Shown here: positions 57,301-60,927 of the stretch, piece after piece
How positions within the stretch are numbered: position 1 is the first letter of the stretch
Layout: each line of letters opens with the position of its first letter
Assembly: GCA_934047225.1 (NCBI GenBank)
Contig: OW203987.1
Location: forward strand, 31,453,501-31,517,500
Direction: 5' to 3'
Length of the DNA: 64,000 bases
DNA from: Ypsolopha sequella
Lineage: Eukaryota > Arthropoda > Insecta > Lepidoptera > Ypsolophidae
Program-made: the position numbers and the translations under genes
Notes under the pieces: model-generated
Database searches by the model: none
What the model saw: the letters and a program-made list of their open reading frames with translations, nothing else
What the model was told of the DNA's origin: nothing

Positions 57301-57679
57301 ATGCGAAAACCTAATGCAATCCTAAGTTAGGATTCCTAACATATGAAGTTTATATGAAAAATTAATAAATAGCTCTCACCTATAACGCTTCCAACAGGTG
57401 TGTCCTCGCTGATAAAGAAACTCTCTACAGCTCCTCCGTTCATGAGGTAGCAGCGGCTGTCCTGGATCGCTGTAACATTGACAAAATTAACGGTTAAATA
57501 GGAACATTCATATGTCTTACAAAACACTAAGTAAGTAGTGTTCAGGTACCTGGGTATACAATTATTTCATCGGACTTCGGGGCAATAGTCACAGTTGAAG
57601 ATCGTATCATAAACTGGAAATTGGCAATGTAAAGTAAAAACAAACTGAAAACAAAGAAAGTGCTCGTGTGTTGCACCAT
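27290..57679 (-). CDS. Single-pass cadherin with five EC repeats, complete, 14 coding exons
   Basis: A Ca-dependent cell-surface adhesion/recognition protein. The exons (each listed separately) join with fully consistent phases into 802 residues. The signal peptide is at about 1-24. EC1 spans ~55-160 (SEDTPVGS, DVNDNAPVW), EC2 161-268 (ATDVD, LDYE, LDADDQNPKF), EC3 269-375, EC4 376-475 (EDTPVGA, LDYE, NVNDWEPRF) and EC5 476-577. A membrane span lies at ~591-616 (AVFALFVAALILLALLVLAL), followed by a 186-residue Ser/Pro/Ala-rich tail ending TVYF, which fits a class II PDZ ligand. EC3 lacks the usual DxNDNxP linker (it reads SQPLRAVRF), so the EC3-EC4 joint probably binds less calcium. No catenin-binding motif is recognised. 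The size suits a small insect non-classical cadherin such as the Cad96C group, but the orthologue is not settled. Introns hold a BEL element, a 42-bp array and many MITEs. Confidence 0.92.
27476..27985. mobile_element. MITE with 'GCGTTC.TAAACGC' inverted ends
   Basis: The left end ATAAGGGAGCGTTCCTAAAC and the right end GTTTAAGAACGCAACCTTAT are inverted copies, extending to CGCC(C)GGGT. A right-end fragment of the same family, including 'cacaaccacccgagtg' and 'tgacagttaaattttacat', lies at 47966-48115. It is in the last cadherin intron. Confidence 0.8.
28304..28518 (-). CDS. Cadherin exon 13 (cytoplasmic tail)
   Basis: Acceptor TTTGTAG, 'at' completing Asn, then 71 codons from ATVGRQSQRFPAKTKIAP to DDADKERK, and donor AAG|GTAACT. 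The stretch is Pro/Gly-rich with a basic-acidic end (VKKLSWDDADKE). Confidence 0.85.
28519..32684. other. Cadherin intron 12: AT-rich, with a split interspersed repeat
   Basis: A left end of the interspersed repeat family lies at 28998-29050 and a matching right end ('gacggacag' type block to 'tacggaaccct') at about 31930-32092. The 2.9 kb between is mostly very AT-rich, with small open frames that match nothing I recognise. Confidence 0.5.
28998..32092 (+). repeat. Split copy of the interspersed repeat with a 2.9-kb AT-rich interior
   Basis: Left part: 'accggccaagtgcgaatcgg' then 'gcacgaagggttccgtacc'. Right part: 'ggacagacagacagatgg' then 'actacggaaccctaaaaa'. These are the two ends of the family seen whole at 6217-6495, in the same orientation here. 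The interior is unassigned. It may be a long family member or an insertion. Confidence 0.45.
32685..32926 (-). CDS. Cadherin exon 12 (cytoplasmic tail)
   Basis: Acceptor ATGTTCAG, one base, 80 codons from KRTKSSPALSKPSSGFVQHE to NNAIQTT, and one base before donor GTGAGT. It is Ser/Ala-rich and likely disordered, with several basic-Ser-Pro sites. Confidence 0.87.
33147..33361. mobile_element. 215-bp MITE related to the Tc1-like element at 157-1131
   Basis: It is flanked by TA at 33145-33146 and 33362-33363. The ends TTCTGTATCTTTGGTTGCCA and AACTAGAGATACATAA are inverted. The left ~150 bp and right ~60 bp match the two ends of the longer element at 157-1131, with the transposase-bearing middle deleted. 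Confidence 0.85.
33704..33858 (-). CDS. Cadherin exon 11 (membrane span)
   Basis: Acceptor TTTCCAG, 51 codons plus two bases, and donor AA|GTGAGT. It finishes EC5 (TSVPVIVHVSP), gives a short Gly/Ser linker, and encodes a 26-residue hydrophobic segment followed by YIYR, the usual stop-transfer charge. Confidence 0.93.
34044..34164 (-). CDS. Cadherin exon 10 (EC5)
   Basis: Acceptor GGGGCAG, one base, and 40 codons from LFYINDMGEMFMKREALSTL to SGTPPRQ before GTATAC. The sequence has the cadherin 'G.....L......V.A.D.G.P' pattern. Confidence 0.9.
34297..34508 (-). CDS. Cadherin exon 9 (EC4 end, EC5 start)
   Basis: Acceptor TTCCAG, 70 codons plus two bases, and donor CAG|GTGATT. It carries the calcium linker VLNVNDWEPRF and EC5's FDGDKGDY. 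An acidic insert (EDQEGESEGAG) lies in EC5's first strands. Confidence 0.93.
34509..35064. other. Cadherin intron 8
   Basis: AT-rich intron sequence with no feature recognised. Confidence 0.5.
35065..35211 (-). CDS. Cadherin exon 8 (EC4)
   Basis: 49 codons, phase 0 at both ends, from SPLQFYVSERGFLEKFAINS to VMVTDGDQ. It contains the cadherin signature RRALDYET and ends in the VTDGD strand. Acceptor GTTCCAG; donor CAG|GTGAAG. Confidence 0.93.
35310..35430 (+). pseudogene. Short RTE-type LINE 3' remnant
   Basis: Blocks 'aagaagggcaaagttaaaa', 'aatagaagatcgtagc' and 'cagatgg..tctctgcctacccctct', then 'gacaggcgtgaatatatatat', match the 3' ends at 4190-4340 and 25795-26045. Confidence 0.65.
35431..36304. 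other. Cadherin intron 7, unassigned part
   Basis: AT-rich. A short inverted pair around 35490-35610 ('tagtttatgctacaagggcg' / 'cttacgcccgtgtatcatac') looks like a decayed foldback. No coding content. Confidence 0.45.
36305..36492. repeat. Near-perfect 80-bp foldback with a tRNA-like loop
   Basis: Arms 36305-36385 and 36412-36492 pair almost base for base, from AAATATAAATTAACATTATA to GAGCTCTGAACCGG. The ~26-base loop, read on the minus strand, is 'gcgagaggtcctgggttcga' and then 'atc', which carries a Pol III B-box-like GGTTCGAATC core. Confidence 0.9.
36608..36787 (-). CDS. Cadherin exon 7 (EC3 end, EC4 start)
   Basis: 60 codons, phase 0, between ATGCGCAG and AAG|GTAACA. ATQYDNSDRYALATLSV is the last strand of EC3. 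The following QRRSQPLRAVRF replaces the normal DxNDNxP calcium linker. EC4 then starts with VREDTPVGAVLATL. Confidence 0.92.
37490..37800 (+). pseudogene. 5'-truncated RTE-type LINE 3' fragment
   Basis: The plus strand reads '[20 protein letters not shown]' and then '[19 protein letters not shown]', 'NRRACMSRLMDVEETKEVC', ending in 'gacaggcgtgagtatatgtatgtatgg'. It is the same family and orientation as 2195-4345 and 25477-26045. Confidence 0.82.
37920..38032. repeat. Degenerate short tandem tract
   Basis: Repeats of 'agcacatacatatacaatac' with variants. Confidence 0.75.
38429..38652. repeat. Interspersed repeat with inverted ends
   Basis: TATACTAGCTTTTGCTCGCG at the left and GGGCAAAAGCTAGTTTAGTA at the right are inverted. 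The 'tagcttttg(c)(c/t)cgcgg' start also occurs near 24550. No coding content. Confidence 0.55.
38733..38907 (-). repeat. BEL 3' LTR
   Basis: Read on the minus strand it begins TGTTAAGAGTTTAGTTCTGA and ends GGGACTTGTTCA. It matches the 5' LTR at all but one position. 'ttatttatttacaacggttt' gives an AATAAA-type signal on the opposite reading only. Confidence 0.92.
38908..38920 (-). other. BEL polypurine tract
   Basis: ATGGGGGGCGAAA directly precedes the 3' LTR on the minus strand, the expected place and composition for a plus-strand DNA primer. Confidence 0.8.
39112..44298 (-). CDS. BEL/Pao gag-pol polyprotein, intact ORF
   Basis: Encodes 1728 residues with no internal stop. Order: a gag region with a DUF1759-like segment (~130-300); paired CCHC/CCHC-like zinc knuckles (CFNCLGPNHSVFNC, ~330-390); an aspartic protease core DQGSQASF (~460); and a reverse transcriptase with FYMDDLMTG (~880). 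These are followed by a Pao-type RNase H region with GFSDASVDAY (~1056), an integrase zinc-binding CRKCVRC (~1390), and a catalytic core with DYAGPI (~1430), SDNGTNF (~1495) and GALWEAG (~1545). All signature residues look intact, so it may be an active copy. It is a retrotransposon, not a host gene. Confidence 0.95.
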   Translation of the reverse strand: MNKIILIQDDIVKGITKARSNFKKAGKDRLNQSYIETRIDNLKEQWHIFVENHTKIITNVSEGEVEATLYVESDTYDNAQELYMDYLAELKEKLTQFVVVPNLSGGSQETDKPKKGRGKLPEISLPIFSGKYDEWASFRDLFLSLIHKDMTLDDVEKLHYLKTHLSGEAAQLVRQIQITSANYKVAWSKLESRFNNKKYLANAILKRLMSQRSLQQESAGGIKEILDTTDECLLALQNLGIDVTTWDILVIYIVTLKLDNETRKLWEAKICKSTEFPSLSQFNDFLEERFRSLEPLDSKSVKLPNNNRNLNVKSHHITGIESNSCPFCFEGHKLCNCKKFGGEASEARREFVQSNSLCFNCLGPNHSVFNCRLSSRCRLCKKKHHSLLHINNKVPKTVRDASQAEHHQNENKMVATTSNQQESSEVLACFSNLNSQVLLATALLKAESKSGTWFTFRSLLDQGSQASFITESAVQLLGLHKVPDKSYISGLAGGRSSPLVSNSSVRLELRSIYNPTFSVQVKAHVLNKITSFLPERNFDCEWLTEISHIVLADPKFNHPGQIDILLGAEVYAQVLDVGLIKGPSGSLVAQNTKFGWILSGQIENNEAKFCHTNTIVSMHVGVNENELLKKFWELESDPSPLSAKKLLTQEEQSCEEFFATTTKRDDSGRYIVKLPFRTDDPDCQYGESLKIATRRFIMSEKRLLKNPVLMTQYHDAIKEFVDSGHMERVPQKEISNEKAVYLPQVIVVREDKSTTKVRVCFDASCQGTNGVSLNNDLMIGPTLQLDLRHIIMRWRLHPVCLVADIVKMFRQIKVSEENIDFQRLLWRPTPESEIQHLRLLRVTFGTSSAPYLAVKVLQKIAQDEGHDFPLVVERVLKDFYMDDLMTGCQTVEEGAQIYHEMKEMLGRGGFELQKWSSNSEDLLVTVNERRNHKEEKLELKIYEVIKILGLSWNRKTDEFEYSVQLPPLSIPVTKRKVLSDISRLFDPLGWLAPTVIVTKIFIQKVWIAGTDWDKELPAELLQEWLTFRQSLSQLQKFRIPRWMNCRQGDVCRELQGFSDASVDAYAAVVYFRTIDSTGHVQCTMVASKTKVSPIKQVSVARLELCGAVLLAKLLLEVSEVLDIPKTHIHAWTDSTIVLCWLSSHPKRWKTFVANRVSEILTITDSQQWSHVRSKDNPADCASRGITPVELLESQLWREGPSWLKEKTITYDRPNIEDTILEEKTQKASCLNISLTDEMWTRFSSLRKLVRILALCKRFIRISHRKEKFTLWLTTTELNAVLNLCIKQCQSQYFSAELESLLKKAIVHKKSSLSSLNPFIDQDGIMRVGGRINQAQVSDNVKHPILIPRNSHLANLLVADAHEKTFHGGPQLMVNYLRSKYWITDVKRLAKFFCRKCVRCVRHAARATTQLMGHLPASRTTPCRPFYHSGVDYAGPISIRTSKGRGHHSTKGYICLFVCMATKAVHLEVVSDMTAEGFLSAFKRFVARRGLCVDLWSDNGTNFVGAAKELKTLFFKQKSSIAVEIADRLATNGTTWHFIPAYAPNFGALWEAGIKSTKHHLKRVIGNSTLTFEELSTVLAQIEACLNSRPISQISDDPEDLSPLTPGHFLVGEPLVLVPDANYENSNITSLKRWQVTQRMLQGFWRRWSQEYLTQLMHRYKWAYQIPEPKIGDIVLVKEDNLPPAKWLYGIITDKHPGLDNITRVVGLKCKGNIIKRPVSKLCILPLSD
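44694..45391. mobile_element. Short DNA transposon inside the BEL leader
   Basis: The ends are inverted copies: AGT(C/A)GCCGTCAATAGAAATT continuing through GTGGACTATGTAAACAAA, 38 bp with one mismatch. A coding tail lies near the right end on the plus strand. No clear target duplication is seen, and the superfamily is unresolved. Confidence 0.7.
45096..45272 (+). pseudogene. C-terminal transposon ORF fragment, unclassified
   Basis: An open frame of 58 codons reads SDALKCVAHVLKVEEKMKEL through 'TEPFVINVGDLTSDSSEYFS' to NESNKEN and TAA at 45270-45272. It is acidic and Ser/Asn-rich at its end, as many transposase C-termini are. An in-frame stop lies just upstream, so either an intron acceptor (CTTCCAG) was used or the frame is broken. 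I do not recognise the family. Confidence 0.45.
45603..45617 (-). other. BEL primer-binding site
   Basis: TGGTCCTTATACGAG on the minus strand abuts the CA end of the 5' LTR. TGG is the complement of a tRNA CCA end. The particular tRNA was not identified. Confidence 0.7.
45618..45792 (-). repeat. BEL 5' LTR
   Basis: It matches the 3' LTR over 175 bp with a single T/G difference (around 45681 versus 38796) and is flanked by AGAAG. Confidence 0.92.
46027..46215 (-). CDS. Cadherin exon 6 (EC3)
   Basis: 63 codons, phase 0, from GTELVTQPDAVSAWDQDLGI to ADLPATIVLK. AWDQDLGINA is the EC calcium-binding A-x-D-x-D strand pair. Acceptor TTGTGAAG is weak; donor AAG|GTTAGT. Confidence 0.9.
46783..46829. 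repeat. Short AT-rich palindrome
   Basis: TTGTCTTTTATTTGATTAAT is followed after a few bases by ATTAATCAAATAAAAGACAA, which is exactly complementary. Confidence 0.9.
47463..47717. repeat. GC-rich inverted repeat with ~78-bp arms
   Basis: Left arm: TCCGGACGACCGCGGGGGCT to CTCGTACCGACACAACAT. Right arm: ATGTTGTCTCGGTACGAG to AGCCCCCGCGGTCGTCCGGA. The loop is about 98 bp. The arms are strongly GC-rich in an AT-rich intron. No ORF; probably a foldback element. Confidence 0.88.
47966..48115. repeat. Right-end fragment of the 27476-27985 MITE family
   Basis: Shares 'actgtcacccg', 'cacaaccacccgagtgaga', 'ttcactttgacagttaaat' and 'cgtttaggaacgc' in order with 27885-27985. Confidence 0.75.
49062..49289 (-). 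CDS. Cadherin exon 5 (EC2 and EC3 start)
   Basis: 76 codons, phase 0, from EYFGFLNELDSVLVVKRPLD to LLPDDAEE. Signature KRPLDYETL and calcium linker VLDADDQNPKF are present. Acceptor GTTGCAG; donor GAG|GTACGC. Confidence 0.95.
49338..49579 (-). repeat. Tandem duplication of cadherin exon-4 tail with its donor
   Basis: On the minus strand, unit A (49579-49457, 123 bp) runs from exon sequence CTGACTGCAGTGGGATCG through donor AGT|GTAAGT and 15 nt of intron. Unit B (49456-49357, 100 bp) repeats it with substitutions and a ~24-bp deletion, ending in a GTAAAA pseudo-donor. A third partial start (CTGACGGCGTTGGGGTCA) follows to about 49338. Confidence 0.88.
49472..49672 (-). CDS. Cadherin exon 4 (EC1 end, EC2 start)
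   Basis: 67 codons, phase 0, from SFIIPVSVRVWDVNDNAPVW to VLPGPNS. The canonical DVNDNAPVW linker and ATDVD are present. Acceptor AATTCCAG; donor AGT|GTAAGT. Its 3' part is tandemly repeated in the intron. Confidence 0.95.
49673..50506. other. Cadherin intron 3, left of the 42-bp array
   Basis: Minus-strand frames near 49850-50180 resemble no protein I can name. The rest is unassigned. Confidence 0.4.
50507..53455. repeat. 42-bp satellite-like array, ~71 units
   Basis: The unit is GATATCTGTAGCTCACACCG plus 'cataggtgttattagt(g/a)tag' and 'aa'. Because 42 is divisible by three and lacks stops, it gives long meaningless frames on both strands. Six shortened 35-bp units ending 'ccacataggtgttattaa' precede GATATC at 51970, 52215, 52418, 52663, 53160 and 53321, marking higher-order blocks of 34, 5, 4, 5, 11 and 3 full units. 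Only single-base variants occur otherwise. It lies in cadherin intron 3. Confidence 0.97.
53456..53879. other. Cadherin intron 3, right of the array
   Basis: Non-repetitive sequence with no recognised feature. It includes a degraded zinc-finger-like patch near 53580-53650 on the minus strand that is too short to call. Confidence 0.35.
53880..54079 (-). CDS. Cadherin exon 3 (EC1)
   Basis: Acceptor CGCGCAG, two bases completing Gly, and 66 codons from TLSVNGSPAEPGGDITLKLQ to RRRTTDP before CCG|GTGAGC. It carries the first EC's central strands, including LLRALDREERAGP, the LDRE signature. Confidence 0.92.
54080..54399. other. Cadherin intron 2, unassigned part
   Basis: AT-rich sequence with no recognised feature. 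Confidence 0.45.
54400..55940 (+). repeat. Interspersed repeat split by a LINE insertion
   Basis: The left half (54400-54626) runs from 'gagtcaagtgcgagttcgta' to 'gacagacggacggacagcag'. The right half (55886-55940) continues 'gcagaatcttagtaataggg' to 'gggtacggaaccctaaaaa'. Together they rebuild the order seen whole at 6217-6495. The short AGCAG at both junctions may be the LINE's target duplication. Confidence 0.75.
54627..55888 (-). pseudogene. 5'-truncated CR1/jockey-type LINE
   Basis: Minus-strand frames give the RT active-site block YHLYADDLQIYTQA (55840-55880), then KINPTKTQVIIMGSPW, then an in-frame TAG. The frame resumes (55018-55700) with KNLGLLLDSCLSWDPQINEV, YADVCYLDVTEAQLDRLERL and VQAVRLWNDLPLHIRRAPSL. 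The 3' end is a short (TTG)n-type tail near 54627-54650. The 5' end is truncated within the RT domain. Confidence 0.88.
56034..56343 (-). repeat. Diverged copy of the interspersed repeat family
   Basis: Its right end reads 'gtacggaacccttaaatcgc' and 'ctcgcacttgactgg' (the family's start, inverted). The left end has a 'ctgtccgcctgtctgtccgt' block. The interior differs from the 6217-6495 copy, suggesting a subfamily. Confidence 0.55.
56344..56600. other. Cadherin intron 2, unassigned part
   Basis: Contains a G-run near 56384-56398. No gene is seen. Confidence 0.4.
56601..56832 (-). repeat. tRNA-derived SINE
   Basis: On the minus strand the head reads GCCTCTGTGGCCGAGTGGTA followed by 'gagcgctcgcctgctaac', with an A box (TGGCCGAGTGG) and, 40 bases on, a B box (GGGTTCAATCC). 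The acceptor stem does not pair, so it is not a tRNA gene. The body continues to 'catcgaagccccaggtacaa' and an A-run. A 'tgaaaagcgggtgtaccaag' block at its end is also found near 22670-22690. Confidence 0.75.
56833..57379. other. Cadherin intron 2, right part
   Basis: Includes an RTE-like scrap at 56960-57090 ('aagtagggtcggtcgtc..atggccacgacgtac'). Otherwise unassigned. Confidence 0.4.
57380..57469 (-). CDS. Cadherin exon 2 (start of EC1)
   Basis: Acceptor ATGTTACAG, two bases completing Ala, 29 codons from IQDSRCYLMNGGAVESFFIS to EDTPVGSVI, and one base before GTGAGA. It contains the SEDTPVGS first-strand motif of a cadherin repeat. Confidence 0.9.
57550..57679 (-). CDS. Cadherin exon 1 (signal peptide)
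   Basis: ATG at 57677-57679 gives MVQHTSTFFVFSLFLLYIAN, a clear signal peptide. It continues to SDEIIVYP plus one base before donor CAG|GTACCT. The spare G joins CG of exon 2 as Ala. This 43-codon exon was located by phase matching; it sits 80 bp upstream of exon 2. Confidence 0.85.
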
Positions 57680-58035
57680 CGAGCTCCACCGAAGCTTCAG
57701 CTGAAGTAAGCTCGGAAAGCTCCGCCCTTGTCGACGACTTGAACTGGGGCAGCGATGCCGGACCGGCTAGGAAACGCCATTCCTTTTATTTCAATAACTA
57801 TAAATTACTGGCATACTTCGGTGTTTTCTTTGCTTGTACTCGTAGCAATAACTTTAATGGCAGGTGCCTGAAGCGGGTCAGCGGCCCGCCATTAATACCA
57901 GTTAGCACTTTATCTATCCAGGACACGAGGGTGGAGCGGAGGGTCGGCGGGGGTCATTTCCTCCCCCTTCCACTCTTTCTCAAGGGGAGGAAATGGAACG
58001 TTTTAAACAGCTTTGTTTGTATTACAAGTTATCAA
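57680..58035 (-). promoter_or_regulatory. Probable cadherin 5' UTR and promoter region
   Basis: Directly upstream of the cadherin ATG on the minus strand. A TATA-like AAATAAAAGG lies about 105-115 bp upstream of the ATG (near 57784-57793), and the segment between is GC-richer than its surroundings. No initiator is assigned with confidence. Confidence 0.3.
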
Positions 58036-58683
58036 GAGCGGTTTCACAGTCAGATTGTGAAAAACCCGCCTTTTTCTAATTAATCGAAAGAGAACAGTTA
58101 AGAGCGGTTTTGCAGCCGGATTGTGAAATACCCGCATTTTTCTAATTAATTGAAATAGAACACTTAAATTATGAAATACCCGCCTTTTTCTAATTAATCA
58201 AAACAGAATTCCAAATTCACTCAATAGTTATTCAACAAAACCTTATTACCTATGTATTGTGTATAGTTACTGCATTCACAAAGTTTCCATTGGTTTCCAT
58301 AAATTAGAATTTCAAAAATTTTGAACAATTGATTGAATTTTGAAATTCTTATTTACAGAAACCAATGGAAACTTTGTGAATGCAGTATACACAATACATA
58401 AATAATAAGGTTTTGTTAAATAACTATTGAGTGAATTTTGAATTCTGTTTTGATTAATTAGAAAAAGGCGGGTATTTCATAATCCGGCTGCGTTACCGTT
58501 CTTAAATTCAAAGTACACTCAATAGTTTTTCAACAAAACCTTTTTATCTATGTATTGTGTATGTTGCCATCGCAAAGTTTCCATTGGTTTCTGTAAACTA
58601 TTGAGTGAATTTTGAATTTAATTGTTCTGTTTCGATTAATTAGAAACAGGCGGGTTTTTCACGATCCGGCTGCGAAACCGCTC
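58036..58683. mobile_element. Compound MITE with long inverted repeats and internal foldback
   Basis: The outer ends GAGCGGTTTCACAGTCAGAT and the inverse of ATCCGGCTGCGAAACCGCTC match over ~50 bp through 'aacccgcc.ttttctaattaatcgaaa'. Inside, a second near-perfect foldback (58170-58300 against 58358-58490) contains 'caaagtttccattggtttc' arms, and a third partial arm follows to the right end. This looks like one element inserted into, or recombined with, a sister copy. Confidence 0.8.
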
Positions 58684-58735
58684 GGATTGCTCGCAGAATG
58701 GGGAGCGCGACCGATACTGGTCCGAAATTGTAATG

Positions 58736-58819
58736 ACCTTGTTACCTCATGTGCGGACCCTCTTACCTCATGTGTTGACCCTGTTACCTTATCTACTGAC
58801 CCTGTTACCTCATGTACTC
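58736..58819. repeat. 21-bp tandem repeat, four copies
   Basis: GACC(C/T)TGTTACCTCATGTGC-type units follow each other four times with a few changes. Confidence 0.85.
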
Positions 58820-58934
58820 CTGAAAGTAATACTTTTTTACTCAAATGTTCTCTGTAAGATAATATGTTGCTCGTGGTGATAACAAAACGTGAACAAAGCT
58901 GTAATAACCACTCGAGGTGTAAAACGCAACGGAG

Positions 58935-59225
58935 CGTGGAGTGTGGACGATACACATGGCTCCATGGCCCGCAGACGTGGGGTGGAGTGTGGACGATACA
59001 CATGGCCCCATGTACCGCAGACGTGGGGTGGAGTGTGGACGATACACATGGCCCCATGGCCCGCAGACGTGGGGTGGAGTGTGGACGATACACATGGCCC
59101 CATGGCCCGCAGACGTGGGGTGGAGTGTGGACGATACACATGGCCCCATGGCCCGCAGACGTGGGGTGGAGTCTGGACGATACACATGGCCCCATGGCCC
59201 GCAGACGTGGGGTGGAGTGTGTTCG
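58935..59225. repeat. 46-bp minisatellite, ~6 copies, flanked by direct repeats
   Basis: The unit GTGGACGATACACATGGCCC plus 'catggcccgcagacgtgggg' and 'tggagt' starts at 58943, 58989, 59035 and so on at 46-bp spacing. Both flanks carry 'tcgaggtgtaa(a/g)acgcaacgga' in the same orientation (58912-58935 and 59231-59254). Confidence 0.93.
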
Positions 59226-59559
59226 CTACAATCGAGGTGTAAGACGCAACGGAGTAAGGAATTTTGGGTTTTACTTACTGTGTTACCCTCACTACATAAC
59301 ACTAACTAGGGACTAGATTTGTTATCATTACTTGGTCACTGGGAAAGTTTAAGGAAATTTTTAAAAACATAGAAAGCCATTTGATCAAATATTTAAAAAT
59401 AAAAAGTTATGCTTATTTTTTACTCCATTTCGCAGGCCTTCTTCGTCAACCATTTCGTGTGCTGTTTTTGTAAGACTATAAAGTTGTATGGAATGAATGT
59501 GAGTGCAGGGAGCGATTAGTTTCAACATTTGGGAACTATGCACCGTTGCGTGGAACAGT

Positions 59560-60290
59560 TTTCGCAATTTGCACGAGGGATCTTCTCCATGTTCAAGAAG
59601 CGGACGCTCAGTGACTTTAGTTACAGAAAAAAATCATTACGGAAGATCCAAAAATGACTTATAAACAAATAGAAGAGATCCTTAAGATTTCATCGCCAGC
59701 CATTAATGAGATTTTACACAACCGGCTTGCAGTCAGGACATTGTGTTTACGCCTCACCCAACGAGAGTTGGATATATCAATATGATCCACCGACTAAGCG
59801 GCAATCGACAGTTTCGGTGTTTTCGGACGATGAACTCTCAACGAAGGTGAAACGTGGGCGAAGTGTTGGAAAAAAAAATGATGGCCACTTTTTTCTGCGA
59901 GTGGTCATGTGACTATAATTTCTTTAGAAGCCCAAAAAACTGCGAATGCTCAGTGGTATACTAAAGTGTGTTTACGTATGTGTTTAATAATTTAAAACAT
60001 AAACGCCCTAAATCTGGTTGGAGGGGCTCTTTTTGCATCATGACAATGCGTCGCCGCACAAGGCCATTCTTACCAAAGATTTTTTGAAGAGTACAGAGAT
60101 CGATGAGTTGTGTCATCCTCCATATAATCACGATTTAGCTCCTTGCGATTTCTGCCTCTTCTCGAAAATCAAACTCGGACTTCGTGACACGCGATTCCAC
60201 AACCCGGAGGATGCTCGGAATGTCTTCTTAAAGAAAAGTACTGGGAATACTATAAATCATGGTGTAGGTGGATGAACCGATGCATAGAAG
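59560..60290 (+). pseudogene. Dead mariner transposase (second lineage)
   Basis: Plus-strand fragments in order: 'ITEDPKMTYKQIEEILKISS' (HTH region), 'NESWIYQYDPPTKRQS' and 'LSTKVKRGRSVGKK', then 'LFLHHDNASPHKAILTKDFL', 'CHPPYNHDLAPCDFCLF' and 'KIKLGLRDTRFHNPED'. The first catalytic block is altered (NESW where a D-E is expected) and frames shift several times. It differs in wording from the relic at 18950-19690, so the two are separate lineages. Confidence 0.87.
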
Positions 60291-60927
60291 CTACTTTTTT
60301 GGTATGTTAGGTACCACTAACATTTTAAATAAGTTTTTTTTTGTGTTATGTTATTACTTATGTACTTTATCAGTAATAAATCATTCATTCATTCGATGGA
60401 GAGTATATATATTATTGAGAAACTGCAATGAAAATTATTTGAATACCTTTAATACTTTTATGGTATCTCAAAACATTCGTAGTGACCTAACACAGACCAG
60501 ACTAAGAAAGTTTAACATTCCCACGCCTGAACTTGCAGTTACAAACATGTCTTCACAATAAACAAGTTACCAACGAGCTATGTGATGATCATAGAGCGTG
60601 CACCCAGCTATTTACCACATTATAGAGATTTACATTTGCTTGAGAGTGAGACCTCCAAATTGAGAAGCACTGATACTATCTACTACATTTACATTGATAT
60701 TGAGGATGCTGTGCGGAAAGAACAAATCTAAATGATTTCAGTAACAGAACCGGCTCTACTTTTATGTATTTTATAATGTAATACAGTAAAAATAAACCAT
60801 AATCGACGAGGATACTTGTGTGGAATTTTGGATCAAGGATATATAGGTAGAGTGATATGTAGATCGGGCCTTACATGGTAGAAAACTTTCAAGGTTGATT
60901 GGTGTTAAAAGTGCATGATTTGGTTTT
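60291..60927. other. Spacer left of the 43-bp array
   Basis: AT-rich sequence with no recognised feature. Confidence 0.5.

Noticed and set aside
58659..59316. Overlapping 100-178-codon frames around the 46-bp repeat
   Set aside because: They occur in several frames on both strands over the minisatellite and do not continue into any protein-like sequence outside it.
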